From the IMG/VR virus record IMGVR_UViG_3300008448_011279, positions 1-20,769 of that record: 20,769 nt of DNA. One strand, 5' to 3'. Position 1 is the stretch's first letter; each line of letters opens with the position of its first letter. Of the stretch, positions 7,460-15,586 are shown piece by piece. The notes below the pieces were generated by a model that saw only the letters and a program-made list of their open reading frames with translations, ran no database searches and was not told the DNA's origin. The translations under genes were made by a program, and so were the position numbers. Origin of the DNA: a virus.

Positions 7460-7702
7460 ATGAATTCAAATATGATACCGACCTTTCCAAAGGTTGAATT
7501 ATTGGTTAAAACACTTGTTAATGACGTAGTTATGCCATCATTAACAAGAGTAGAGTTTGAAGATGCTGGAATGATGATAACTGGTAACTACATGATTATC
7601 ACCGTCAAAGAATATAACGGTGAATTAAATGAAATGGTTCAAACATCAAAAATATTTCATTTAAATGAAATAAATTCTTATAGAACACATAATAAAAAAT
7701 AA
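7460..7702 (+). CDS. Hypothetical protein, 80 aa
   Basis: Not recognised. The predicted product is soluble and alternates hydrophobic and polar residues in the middle (GMMITGNYMIITVKEY), which suggests a small beta sheet. No signal peptide or metal motif is visible. It is the first gene of the transcript from the divergent promoter and is 16 nt upstream of the KTSC gene. A-rich leader, no Shine-Dalgarno. Confidence 0.75.
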   Translation: MNSNMIPTFPKVELLVKTLVNDVVMPSLTRVEFEDAGMMITGNYMIITVKEYNGELNEMVQTSKIFHLNEINSYRTHNKK

Positions 7703-7718
7703 ATAAAAATAAAAAAGT

Positions 7719-8186
7719 ATGATTTTAAAAAGAAAAGAAAAAGAAGGAGTAGTTAAAGCAATCTATTCATCATCAAACATTTGTGCTTCAGTTTATAACA
7801 CTATCACAAATGAATTAACAATTATTTTTAGCAATGGTGGTCAGTACAAATACACTGATGTCGCAAAAACAGATTACATGCGTTTTGAAACAGCCGATAG
7901 TCAAGGTTCTGTGTTAAATACACATATCAAAAAATATACGACTAGTAAATTGGACAACGTTGACACAACTGAAATATTAAAAGAAGTTGAACAACTTAAA
8001 GTTGAAACAGAATCTGATATCACACCAGATGTTGCTGTAAAAGAAATGTTACAAAACATGAGTGATATTATCAGTAACTACCTTAAAAACGGTAACGTTA
8101 CATCAACATCATTAGCTGGATTAAAAGATAAAATCTCAATATTTGAGAAAGTTAAAAATCAAAAACCAGAAATTGTTCATGAATAA
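7719..8186 (+). CDS. KTSC-domain protein
   Basis: A 155-residue protein whose first 70 residues match the KTSC domain: SSNICASVYNTITNEL, IIFSNGGQYKYTDV and a YMRFETADSQGS segment leading to an N-terminal beta-rich module. The remainder is helical and acidic, with a likely coiled coil (TTEILKEVEQLKVETES). KTSC domains occur in phage proteins and at the end of lysyl-tRNA synthetases and are thought to bind nucleic acid or protein; the exact role is unknown. It overlaps the start of the thymidylate synthase gene by 8 nt (ATGAATAA), so the two are probably translated in a coupled way. Confidence 0.8.
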   Translation: MILKRKEKEGVVKAIYSSSNICASVYNTITNELTIIFSNGGQYKYTDVAKTDYMRFETADSQGSVLNTHIKKYTTSKLDNVDTTEILKEVEQLKVETESDITPDVAVKEMLQNMSDIISNYLKNGNVTSTSLAGLKDKISIFEKVKNQKPEIVHE

Positions 8187-9381
8187 TATTGACGTAAGAT
8201 ATCAAGAATTATTAAAAGACATTTTAGAAAATGGTACTCAGAAAGGTGATAGAACTGGAACGGGTACCATTTCTGTCTTTGGGAGACAAATCCGTCATAA
8301 GATGTCAGAAGGGTTTCCTTTATTAACCACAAAGAAAATGTATTTCAAAGGAATTGTGACAGAATTGTTATGGTTCTTACGTGGTGATACAAACATCAAA
8401 TACCTTGTTGATAATAATTGTCATATTTGGGATGGTGATGCTATAAAGAATTATGAGAAACATAATGGATTAATAGATTGGGGTCCGTTTATAACAAAGG
8501 AGGAAGCTTTTATTGATATGATTAAAACCGATAATGAGTTTGCTAATAAGTGGGGTGAATTAGGTCCAGTATATGGTAAGCAATGGAGAAATTGGTGTGG
8601 TTATGAAAAAGTACCAGCTGGTTGGGAACATGGAGCGATTACATATTATAAAAATGTAGCAAAATGTGACCAAATAGAAACTTTAATCCGTGACCTTAAA
8701 ACAAACCCAGACTCAAGACGATTGATGGTTAATGCGTGGAATGTTGGTGAATTAGACCAAATGGTTCTTCCTCCTTGTCATTATGGATTTCAAGTTTATA
8801 CAAGAGAGTTGAGTTTAGATGAGAGAATGGATTTGATGGTTAAAAAGCATAAAATGATATTAGAAGGTGGTGATGATAGTTTACCAACCAGAGCAATCTC
8901 TTTAATGTGGAATCAACGCTCAGTAGATACATTCTTAGGTTTACCATTCAATATTGCATCATATGGTTTGTTACTTGAAATTATAGCTAAAGTAGTTAAT
9001 ATGGTTCCAGATGAATTGATTGGTAATTTAGGTGATGTTCATTTATATTCAAATCATATTGAACAAGCTAAAGAACAGATTGGTAGAGAGTTAAGAGTTG
9101 ATGAAAGAGTTTGTATGTGTTATGAAAATCCTAAATTAGATTTAACTAGATTACAAGAAGGAATGAGTGATGATGAATTCACAAAAGTATGTGATGAGTT
9201 CGGTATACCAACACGAACAAGAGAACCATTTGAATTACCAAAACTTATACATGAAAAAACTGATGATTTTTATAAATCGTTAGGTGATGATTTATCTTTA
9301 ATAAATCATTTAGACAATACTGACTTTAAGATTGAAAATTATCAATCACACGCAACTATTAAAGCACCATTATCAAATTAA
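8179..9381 (+). CDS. thyA: Thymidylate synthase ThyA, enlarged
   Basis: Folate-dependent thymidylate synthase, converting dUMP to dTMP for phage DNA synthesis. Family motifs are all visible: RTGTGT (25-30), FPLLTTKK, ELLWFLRGDTN, GPVYGKQWR, DSRRLMVNAWN, the catalytic Cys200 in LPPCHYGFQ, WNQRSVDTFLGLPFNIASY and GDVHLYSNH. The protein is 400 residues, against about 264 for the Escherichia coli enzyme. The extra sequence is spread over several places: about 25 residues before GELGPVYG, a segment after the GKQWR motif, a charged DERMDLMVKKHKM segment between the catalytic Cys region and the RSVD motif, and a long insert before the C-terminal HATIKAPLSN. An in-frame ATG at 8143 lies inside the KTSC gene; the ATG at 8179 fits the known N-terminus better. 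Confidence 0.95.
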   Translation: MNNIDVRYQELLKDILENGTQKGDRTGTGTISVFGRQIRHKMSEGFPLLTTKKMYFKGIVTELLWFLRGDTNIKYLVDNNCHIWDGDAIKNYEKHNGLIDWGPFITKEEAFIDMIKTDNEFANKWGELGPVYGKQWRNWCGYEKVPAGWEHGAITYYKNVAKCDQIETLIRDLKTNPDSRRLMVNAWNVGELDQMVLPPCHYGFQVYTRELSLDERMDLMVKKHKMILEGGDDSLPTRAISLMWNQRSVDTFLGLPFNIASYGLLLEIIAKVVNMVPDELIGNLGDVHLYSNHIEQAKEQIGRELRVDERVCMCYENPKLDLTRLQEGMSDDEFTKVCDEFGIPTRTREPFELPKLIHEKTDDFYKSLGDDLSLINHLDNTDFKIENYQSHATIKAPLSN

Positions 9382-9382
9382 T

Positions 9383-9391
9383 CATATTTAT
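9383..9391 (+). promoter_or_regulatory. ATATTTAT element after thyA
   Basis: CATATTTAT followed by ATTAAAAC, in the 25-nt gap between the thyA stop and the ATG at 9407. Confidence 0.5.
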
Positions 9392-9406
9392 ATTAAAACT
9401 ATACAA

Positions 9407-9670
9407 ATGGAAAAAGTGATAAAAGAAAACTTAACAAAATCTAGTTCTGAAAATAACAAGATAGAAATGACACATGATTTCTTGTTAATAAAACAAGGTG
9501 GTGAATCTTCTGAAATGGTTTATTTCAATAAAGATGAAATAACTGAATTGACTTCTAAAATAGAAAATGGTGAAATAGTTATTGATGGTAATACATTATT
9601 ATACACTAAAACAAGAGAATTAATGCTAGAAGCACCACATTTAGGTTGTTTCATAACAGTTTTTAAATAG
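9407..9670 (+). CDS. Hypothetical protein, 87 aa
   Basis: Not recognised. Acidic-basic mixed, soluble, with predicted alternating strands (HDFLLIKQGG, EIVIDGNTLLY). The frame extends back to an ATG at 9332 inside thyA; the start at 9407 is chosen because the ATATTTAT element lies 15 nt before it and the extra N-terminal residues have no sensible composition. Eight nt separate it from the next gene. Confidence 0.7.
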   Translation: MEKVIKENLTKSSSENNKIEMTHDFLLIKQGGESSEMVYFNKDEITELTSKIENGEIVIDGNTLLYTKTRELMLEAPHLGCFITVFK

Positions 9671-9678
9671 TAAATAAT

Positions 9679-9879
9679 ATGCCAGAAAGAAGTGATAATT
9701 ATACAGATTTAATTCCACATCATAGAAGAAAGACTAAAGTTAAAGTTAGGTTTCCAAACGAATGTTATTTTGAAGAAATTGAAATTAATATGAGTGATTT
9801 TAAACCTAATACAGAATTTGAAGATGAAGTGTTCGGTTGGTATGGTGATATATACATATCAATAAAGAAAGAAAAATGA
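9679..9879 (+). CDS. Hypothetical protein, 66 aa
   Basis: Not recognised. A short protein with a basic HHRRKTKVKVRF segment near residue 14 and an acidic C-terminal half. It follows the previous gene after 8 nt and ends before a terminator, closing the block that starts at 7460. Confidence 0.65.
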   Translation: MPERSDNYTDLIPHHRRKTKVKVRFPNECYFEEIEINMSDFKPNTEFEDEVFGWYGDIYISIKKEK

Positions 9880-9889
9880 AAAAACAAAT

Positions 9890-9917
9890 AAAAAGCACCT
9901 AAACGGTGCTTTTTTTA
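9890..9917 (+). terminator. Rho-independent terminator ending the thyA block
   Basis: AGCACC (9894-9899), loop TAAAC, GGTGCT (9905-9910) followed by a run of T. The A run on the left extends the stem. Confidence 0.9.
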
Positions 9918-9925
9918 TTTTTCAC

Positions 9926-9934
9926 AATATTTAT
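9926..9934 (+). promoter_or_regulatory. ATATTTAT element starting the head-associated block
   Basis: AATATTTAT followed by TAGAAAAG, 16 nt before the ATG at 9951 and about 10 nt after the terminator, so transcription likely restarts here. Confidence 0.55.
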
Positions 9935-9950
9935 TAGAAAAGAATTTACT

Positions 9951-10193
9951 ATGGCAAGAAATAACGACATATATAGTATTATAGTTCCAGCAGCATCTGC
10001 TAATTTAACAGCCCATACATATACTTCAGTATATGGTGGTACCGCTGGTTGTACAATAGTACTTAATGGTGTAAGTGTAGACATTGGAGCAGCTTCAAGT
10101 ATTGATTTATATATTAGAACAGTTAGTTCTGGTTCTGGTTGCTTTTTATTAGGCGACCCTATTGATGTGTATACTGGAAGTCCTAACTTATAA
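9951..10193 (+). CDS. Small Gly/Ser/Thr-rich beta protein, 80 aa
   Basis: Not recognised by family. The protein is rich in Ser, Thr, Gly and Ala with alternating hydrophobic residues (YSIIVPAASANLT, TIVLNGVSVDIGAAS, LYIRTVSSGSG), a composition expected of a small beta-sandwich or a virion decoration or fibre-associated protein. The frame can be extended upstream to an ATG at 9906 within the terminator; the start at 9951 follows the promoter-like element and is preferred. It is the first gene of the head-associated block. The structural role is inferred from composition and place. Confidence 0.7.
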   Translation: MARNNDIYSIIVPAASANLTAHTYTSVYGGTAGCTIVLNGVSVDIGAASSIDLYIRTVSSGSGCFLLGDPIDVYTGSPNL

Positions 10194-10220
10194 AAATAAA
10201 AATTTAAATTAAATTATAAC

Positions 10221-11528
10221 ATGAAAAATAATAAACAAATTATTAGCCCAATCGGTCTTAAAGGTAAAGAAATCCATGAGCGTCAATTATCTCTTATGGG
10301 TATTAAACCAATTAACGAAAGCGAAAATAAAGGTAACCACGCTGTTGAGTTAACTAAAATAGGACCAGACGGTAATGCTTATGCTATCATTAGAGAAAAC
10401 CATGAATATTATATCAAAAGAACTAACAAAACAACTGGTTTAGTTTTAGAGGATTTCAAATATATTGGTGGTTTACAAAACAAAAAAGACGAAGCTTATC
10501 CTTCTTACGCTAAAGCAATCAAACAATTAAACTTGAAATTCAAATCATTATCTGAATCTTATAACAGAGGTGGTGATATTAATGTATTTGAAGATGATAA
10601 TTTATTAGAACACCACCCATTGAAAGCTGACCAAGGCTTCTCTGAAAAAAAAGGGTTAGGTGATAATCAAGAATATGTTGTTGATAAGAAAGGTACTCCA
10701 TTATCTAACAAAGCAAAAGTAGGTAAAGAAAAAGGTCAGTTTGGTGACAACCTTGCTGATGGAAAAGCTTGTGATGATTGTGAAGAAGTAAAAGTAAACG
10801 AAGGATTCGGAATGGGCTTTACTGGTGAAGGTAACTTAGAAGGTAACAAACCTATGGTTGATGAAGTTGAATTGAACGAATTTGAAGCTGCTATTGAAGA
10901 AATGATGGCTAGATATGACGAAGAAGAAAAAATGTCTGATGAGAAATTAGCATCATTAGGTGGTGACCCAGACGAAATTACTCAAAAAGATGTATTATTA
11001 GCTAGAGGTGTTAAATTTGAAGAAGAATTACATGGTGGTCAACACAAATTAGATGTTGATAAATCTGGTGATATTGGAAAAGATGATTTGAAAAAAGTTA
11101 GAGCTGGTGCTTTAGGTGAAGTTTCTGATGAAGGTAAATATACATGGAAAGATTTAGGTGATTTTGACCATGATATGGTTGGTGATTTTGTTGAATATAA
11201 TGGTCAGTACTACAAAGTAGTTGGTAATGGACAAATTGATGATATAAACGGAAACCCAACATATTCAGCTCATTTAGAAAATGTTAAAACTGGTGAAAAT
11301 ATAGAAGTAGATATTCACGATATTACTAGAATCAATCCTAATGATGTAGGTATTGAATGGGCTGATGATGATGATGAGGATAATTTTGGTGATGAAGTTT
11401 CTGATATTGAAGGTAAATACAATATTAACCCAAAACACAGTGATTACTTTGAAGAATCAATTGAAGAAGCTATCAACAGATTAGACGCTTTACTAGAAGG
11501 TGAATTAAAAAAAAAAGCTCTGAAGTAA
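10221..11528 (+). CDS. EF-hand-bearing acidic protein, N-terminal part of a frameshifted protein
   Basis: As read in one frame, 435 residues, ending in ELKKKALK. Mostly acidic and low in Cys. An EF-hand-like calcium loop (DVDKSGDIGKDD, residues 278-289) has acidic or polar residues at positions 1, 3, 5, 7 and 12 and an Ile at 8. Around residues 300-375 a beta-rich module (KYTWKDLGDFDHDMVGDFVE) is followed by an acidic stretch. INES at 31-34 resembles short segments in neighbouring proteins. Just before the end, a run of ten A residues allows a -1 shift that continues into the frame at 11504-13153, giving about 977 residues. Probably a virion or scaffold protein; unknown. Confidence 0.8.
   Translation: MKNNKQIISPIGLKGKEIHERQLSLMGIKPINESENKGNHAVELTKIGPDGNAYAIIRENHEYYIKRTNKTTGLVLEDFKYIGGLQNKKDEAYPSYAKAIKQLNLKFKSLSESYNRGGDINVFEDDNLLEHHPLKADQGFSEKKGLGDNQEYVVDKKGTPLSNKAKVGKEKGQFGDNLADGKACDDCEEVKVNEGFGMGFTGEGNLEGNKPMVDEVELNEFEAAIEEMMARYDEEEKMSDEKLASLGGDPDEITQKDVLLARGVKFEEELHGGQHKLDVDKSGDIGKDDLKKVRAGALGEVSDEGKYTWKDLGDFDHDMVGDFVEYNGQYYKVVGNGQIDDINGNPTYSAHLENVKTGENIEVDIHDITRINPNDVGIEWADDDDEDNFGDEVSDIEGKYNINPKHSDYFEESIEEAINRLDALLEGELKKKALK
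11502..11519 (+). other. A10 slippery run: probable -1 frameshift site
   Basis: Ten A residues (11507-11516) read GAA TTA AAA AAA AAA GCT in the upstream frame, containing the heptamer A-AAA-AAA. The upstream frame stops at 11526-11528. The -1 frame opens immediately before the run (TGA at 11501) and stays open to 13153. Confidence 0.6.
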
Positions 11529-13153
11529 GCGAAGAGACAAAATATAAGCTGAAGATTGATGCACCAGCCCCAGCGGCTCCAGCACCAGCTCCAGCGGAAC
11601 CTATTTCCGAACCAGCCGATGACGCTGGTTTCGGTGATTTTGGGGGTGACGAAGAACCAGCACCAGAAAATGACGACAAACCATTTAAAGACGAACCATT
11701 TGATGCTGGCGTTGAGGCAAACGAAGAAGAAGACCCTAAAAAATTCATTGAACAATTAACTGGTAAGTTAGGTCAATCATTAAGAAAATATACAGAAGAA
11801 CAAGGTCAACCAGACTTTGATTTAGAAAAATTTGTAATAAATTCAGTTATTTCAGCAACACACACAGCTGAAATGGATGAAGAAGATAGAAAAGATATAA
11901 TCAAAAAAATAAACAGTGCTGGTGATGAAGATAATGAAGATAATAGTTCTGATAATCAAGATGATTCCAGCGATGACTCTGGCGACTTTGGCGACCTTGG
12001 TGATGACACTGGTGGTGATATGCCAGATGATACCGCTAATGATGAAGAAGATTTACAAGAACTTTCAGTTTACGAAAACAAATTAAACAATTTATTTTTA
12101 GATGAACCAAAAAGAAACAATATGTTCCAACCAGGTTCTAACGATATTTTAAAAGAAGGTGGTGAAGGTGAAGCACCGACTAGATATATGTTCTTCAGTA
12201 ACTTAGAACAAATGAGAAGACAAGCTGGTTTATTGTTAGATTTGGATGAAGGTAAAATTGAAGCAATATTGAATAGTGGTCATGATTGGGCTGCTGACCA
12301 TATTGCAGAAGCAAAAAACAACATGGACCAAGTGTTTGATTTCTTGATGAATGAAACTAAAAGTGGTGATGCTTGGAAATCTGTTGATATGGAAGACCAC
12401 GAAGATGATGAATACGCTGAATGGTCAAAACCAATGGAAATCCAACAAGGTATACCAGTTTCTAGCGACTTGGCTTATCACTTACAAAACGAAATTGCGT
12501 TAGGTGAATCAGTATTTAGATATGGTTCGGATAAATTCTTCTCTCTACTTAAAGAAGTTAAATCATTATACAGCAAAGGGTTAATAACATTAAATGAAAA
12601 CGATGCGTTTATTGTAAACGATTTTGATTTAGGTTATTTACAAGTTGGTGATGATAAAATTAAAATGAATTTTATTTTTGAAGAAATTGAAGATGTAAAT
12701 GAAGTTAACATAGAAAAAATAAAATCATCATGTCGTCATAAAATTAAAACTGAAATGGAAGGAAAGGGTAAACCTTTTCCATCATCTGAAGCAAGTATTG
12801 CGATTAAAGATTGTATTAATACTGCAAAAGAAAAAAATAAAAACGCATTAACTGAAGCGGAGTATCAAGGCAAAAAAGTAGAAATAGGTAAACCAAAAAG
12901 AGGCGGTTCTAAAAAATTCTATGTATACGTTAAAAACCCTAAAACTGGTAAAGTGAAAAAAGTATCATTTGGTGCTAAGTCTGGTGGTGGTAATTTAGCT
13001 GTTAAACTAAAAGACCCAAAAGCTAGAAAAGCATTTGCTGATAGACATAACTGTGAACAAAAAAATGATAAAACACAAGCTGGATACTGGTCTTGTAGAT
13101 TACCTAGATATGCTAAATTATTAGGTTTATCTGGTGGTGGTAGATTTTGGTAA
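11504..13153 (+). CDS. C-terminal part of the frameshifted protein: Pro/Ala linker, acidic region, conserved basic phage domain
   Basis: An open frame of 549 codons with no normal start before an ATG at 11873. The 123 codons before that ATG encode coherent sequence: a Pro/Ala linker (APAPAAPAPAPAEP), an Asp/Glu/Phe-rich stretch, and a helical FIEQLTGKLGQSLRKYTEEQ segment. They are therefore probably translated by a -1 shift from the frame ending at 11528. Next come an Asp/Ser/Gly-rich acidic region and a helical middle. A basic C-terminal domain follows (GKKVEIGKPKRGGSKKFYVYVKN, KKVSFGAKSG, ARKAFADRHNC, GYWSCRLPRYAK), which I recognise as a recurring domain of unknown function in T4-like environmental phages. 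If no shift occurs, the product starts at 11873 with 426 residues. Confidence 0.75.
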   Translation: MKKKSSEVSEETKYKLKIDAPAPAAPAPAPAEPISEPADDAGFGDFGGDEEPAPENDDKPFKDEPFDAGVEANEEEDPKKFIEQLTGKLGQSLRKYTEEQGQPDFDLEKFVINSVISATHTAEMDEEDRKDIIKKINSAGDEDNEDNSSDNQDDSSDDSGDFGDLGDDTGGDMPDDTANDEEDLQELSVYENKLNNLFLDEPKRNNMFQPGSNDILKEGGEGEAPTRYMFFSNLEQMRRQAGLLLDLDEGKIEAILNSGHDWAADHIAEAKNNMDQVFDFLMNETKSGDAWKSVDMEDHEDDEYAEWSKPMEIQQGIPVSSDLAYHLQNEIALGESVFRYGSDKFFSLLKEVKSLYSKGLITLNENDAFIVNDFDLGYLQVGDDKIKMNFIFEEIEDVNEVNIEKIKSSCRHKIKTEMEGKGKPFPSSEASIAIKDCINTAKEKNKNALTEAEYQGKKVEIGKPKRGGSKKFYVYVKNPKTGKVKKVSFGAKSGGGNLAVKLKDPKARKAFADRHNCEQKNDKTQAGYWSCRLPRYAKLLGLSGGGRFW

Positions 13154-13160
13154 TATTTAT
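13152..13160 (+). promoter_or_regulatory. ATATTTAT element before the cupin-like gene
   Basis: AATATTTAT overlapping the stop codon of the upstream frame and ending 5 nt before the ATG at 13166; it is too close to leave much leader. Confidence 0.4.
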
Positions 13161-13165
13161 TTTAT

Positions 13166-14194
13166 ATGAAACCTTATAAAGAAAACAAAAACGGTAATAT
13201 AATAAAAAGAGTCTTTGACGCTAATGTTAACTCAAGTGAGTTAACATGGCATCAAGACCATGAAGATAGAATTGTAATTCCAATCAATGAAAATGATTGG
13301 AAATTGCAGTTTGATAATGGTTTACCTATCGAACTATCTAAAAATGGTGAATATTTCATTCCAAAGAACACATTTCATAGAGTAATTAAAGGGTCAACTG
13401 AGTTGGTTGTTGAAATTATCGAAACTCAATTTGATGAAGAGAGTGAGTATGAAGTTGTTGTATTGTATGAAACAATTGAAGAGGGACGTAAAAAGAAAAA
13501 GAAAAAAAAGAAGAAAAAGAAAAAAGACGCTTGTTACTACAAAGTAAGAAGTAGATATGATGTATGGCCATCTGCCTACGCTTCTGGTGCTCTTGTTAAA
13601 TGTAGAAACGTTGGTGCAGCTAATTGGGGTGATAGTACAGATGAATCGTTTGGTGATGATATTGAACCAAATTTAGATGAAAATTTAGAAGTTTATGAAG
13701 CCAAAAAAACTGATTTCTCAAAAGAAAAAAGTAAAGGACTTCATGGGTGGTTTGAAAGACAAGGTGGTAAAGGAAAATCTAAAGGTTGGGTTGACTGCAA
13801 CACATGTAAAAAAGACCCAGAAACTGGTAGAAAGAAATGTAAAACATGTGGTAGGAAAGAAGGTGAAGAAAGAGCTAAATATCCAGCATGTAGACCAACA
13901 CCAGCATCTTGTGGTACCAGAGGTAAAGGTAAAAAGTGGGGTAAAAAAACTAATAATGAAAACTTGAATTTGTCAGAAGAATTTAGTATATTTGATAAAA
14001 ATTATTTATCTATGAAATTATATGAAACTTTCGGCCATGATGATGCTGAACCAATGATTGAGCCACAAGTGACACCAAAACCAAAGGTTGAACCTAAACC
14101 AAATGAAGTACAACCTAATATTTCTCCGAGTAGAAGAAACAAACCATTTCTTCCTATGCCAGAAGTAACACCAGACCCAAAAGCTAATATATAA
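13166..14194 (+). CDS. Multidomain phage protein: cupin-like, poly-Lys, Cys-rich domains
   Basis: A 342-residue protein in clear sections. Residues about 15-92 resemble a cupin-like fold seen in phages (ELTWHQDHEDRIVIPI, WKLQFDNGLPIEL, IPKNTFHRVIKG). Residues 109-120 are twelve consecutive Lys. Residues about 121-152 form a Tyr/Trp/Cys-containing domain (CYYKVRSRYDVWPSAYASGA, VKCRNVGAANWG). Residues about 178-262 form a Cys-rich basic domain with CxxC pairs (CNTC, CKTC) and YPACRPTPASCG, which may bind zinc and resembles DUF5872. A Pro-rich acidic tail follows. The A/G-only tract coding for Lys12 (13490-13525) is slippage-prone. The TAATG overlap with the next gene suggests translational coupling. 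The domain mix suggests a virion component; function unknown. Confidence 0.75.
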   Translation: MKPYKENKNGNIIKRVFDANVNSSELTWHQDHEDRIVIPINENDWKLQFDNGLPIELSKNGEYFIPKNTFHRVIKGSTELVVEIIETQFDEESEYEVVVLYETIEEGRKKKKKKKKKKKKDACYYKVRSRYDVWPSAYASGALVKCRNVGAANWGDSTDESFGDDIEPNLDENLEVYEAKKTDFSKEKSKGLHGWFERQGGKGKSKGWVDCNTCKKDPETGRKKCKTCGRKEGEERAKYPACRPTPASCGTRGKGKKWGKKTNNENLNLSEEFSIFDKNYLSMKLYETFGHDDAEPMIEPQVTPKPKVEPKPNEVQPNISPSRRNKPFLPMPEVTPDPKANI

Positions 14195-14607
14195 TGAAAG
14201 ATTTGTTTTTAATATATGTCAATAAAATAGGTAAAGATTACAAGGAAAATTACTTGTATGAATTTATCTTTTCTGACACTACTGAAAACATTGATGGTGA
14301 TGATTGGGATACTTTTCCAGCATCTGGAAGACCTTCAGCACCTCATGACCATTTCATCAAAAAAGTTGGTAGATTGGAGTCAGAAATTAAGTTTGATGTA
14401 GTTCAAGATAGTGATACATTTGCTGTTTGGGCTGCTGTGGATGCGGTTATTGCGTTGGCATGGGAAAACATAAACGCTTATGATTCTTATCCAGAAAAAA
14501 GGATTTGTTTTAAATTTGGTGAACCTATGGATGTGGTTGAATCAAAACTATACGAAAAAGACCTAATATTACAATATAATAAACATAATCATGAAAAACA
14601 AAAATAA
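14194..14607 (+). CDS. Hypothetical protein, 137 aa
   Basis: Not recognised. The sequence is soluble, slightly acidic and has an Ala/Val/Trp-rich helical middle (FAVWAAVDAVIALAWENI, about residues 70-87) that may pack in a core. The start shares one base with the stop of the previous gene (TAATG), and the end overlaps the next start by 17 nt, so it belongs to a coupled translation series. A virion or assembly role is suggested only by position. Confidence 0.75.
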   Translation: MKDLFLIYVNKIGKDYKENYLYEFIFSDTTENIDGDDWDTFPASGRPSAPHDHFIKKVGRLESEIKFDVVQDSDTFAVWAAVDAVIALAWENINAYDSYPEKRICFKFGEPMDVVESKLYEKDLILQYNKHNHEKQK

Positions 14608-15586
14608 AATACAAGAATCTATGTTTGGTGATTCTAGTAGTTCAAATAAAACAAACGTTAATATTCAAGCAAAAGATTTACCTAAACTTGCTAATAATTT
14701 AAAAACATTAGGTAAAGATGTTAATGTTAATGTTGTAGAGGAATTAAACACACTAGAACCAGAAGCAGTTATTGCACCACAAGATAAAGCAACCATTAAG
14801 TATTTGTCTAACGTTAAAGATGTTAACACTGGTAAGGTATCACAACCTTTTACTATTGCTGATAAAAATTATCAAATGGTTAGAGGTGTATACCCAGATG
14901 GTAATGTTGATATGGCTGTTTATTGTTTAGACGATATGGATGATTTAGGTAATAATATTATATACAGTGTGGACGAATTTGAACAAAAAGTTGCATTACC
15001 AATGAAAGAAAGATTTGAAATGGAAAATACCAAAATTGAATCTAAAGATGAAACATATGAAGGATATAAACATTTCTTTGTGAATAAAAAAACAAATGAA
15101 GTTAAGAAATTCAAGACTATTGATGAGATGTTATCTTGTGGTAAAATGAAAGATGAAGAGTATATGTCAACACCAAGATTCAAAAAATATAAACTTGAAA
15201 CATTATTTGGTAAACGTAATCGTTTAAATGAATTAGGTATGGACCAAGCTAATTTGGAACCAGCTCAAAATTCTAATAATCAAGGTCAAGGTGCTGGGTT
15301 AGCTGATGATGAAGATAAATTAACTGGTTCAGCTAAAATTTTTGTAAAAAAATTAGATGAATTCGATGTAATTAAAACCCTTATCGATAAAGTTAGTCAA
15401 GGTAGTGATAAAGGAAAAGCTATTGTATTGGCTACGTTTGCTGAACGTATTGGTGTTCCAGAGAATAAAATATCTACGATTATAAGTAGTATTAAAAATA
15501 TTGCAAAAACACAAACACCAGTAAAGGAAGGTTTAAAAGAAAAGAAAAACGTTATAAAAACAATAAAAGTAAAAGATATAAAATAA
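14591..15586 (+). CDS. Hypothetical head-associated protein, 331 aa
   Basis: Not recognised. Residues 1-10 (MKNKNKIQES) are basic with an I-x-E-S stretch. The middle (about 70-130) alternates beta-like segments, and residues about 240-330 are rich in Lys and hydrophobic helices (KIFVKKLDEFDVIKTLIDKV, AFAERI-type). Only two Cys; no metal motif or membrane segment. It overlaps both neighbours (17 nt on the left, 1 nt on the right), indicating translation linked to the 13166-16899 series. Confidence 0.7.
   Translation: MKNKNKIQESMFGDSSSSNKTNVNIQAKDLPKLANNLKTLGKDVNVNVVEELNTLEPEAVIAPQDKATIKYLSNVKDVNTGKVSQPFTIADKNYQMVRGVYPDGNVDMAVYCLDDMDDLGNNIIYSVDEFEQKVALPMKERFEMENTKIESKDETYEGYKHFFVNKKTNEVKKFKTIDEMLSCGKMKDEEYMSTPRFKKYKLETLFGKRNRLNELGMDQANLEPAQNSNNQGQGAGLADDEDKLTGSAKIFVKKLDEFDVIKTLIDKVSQGSDKGKAIVLATFAERIGVPENKISTIISSIKNIAKTQTPVKEGLKEKKNVIKTIKVKDIK

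Noticed and set aside
11444-11755. Minus-strand open frames opposite the Pro/Ala linker
   Set aside because: They mirror the GC-richer repeated codons of the plus-strand linker; their Ser/Gly/Ala or Trp/Phe-rich products look like shadow translation, with no promoter or start signal.
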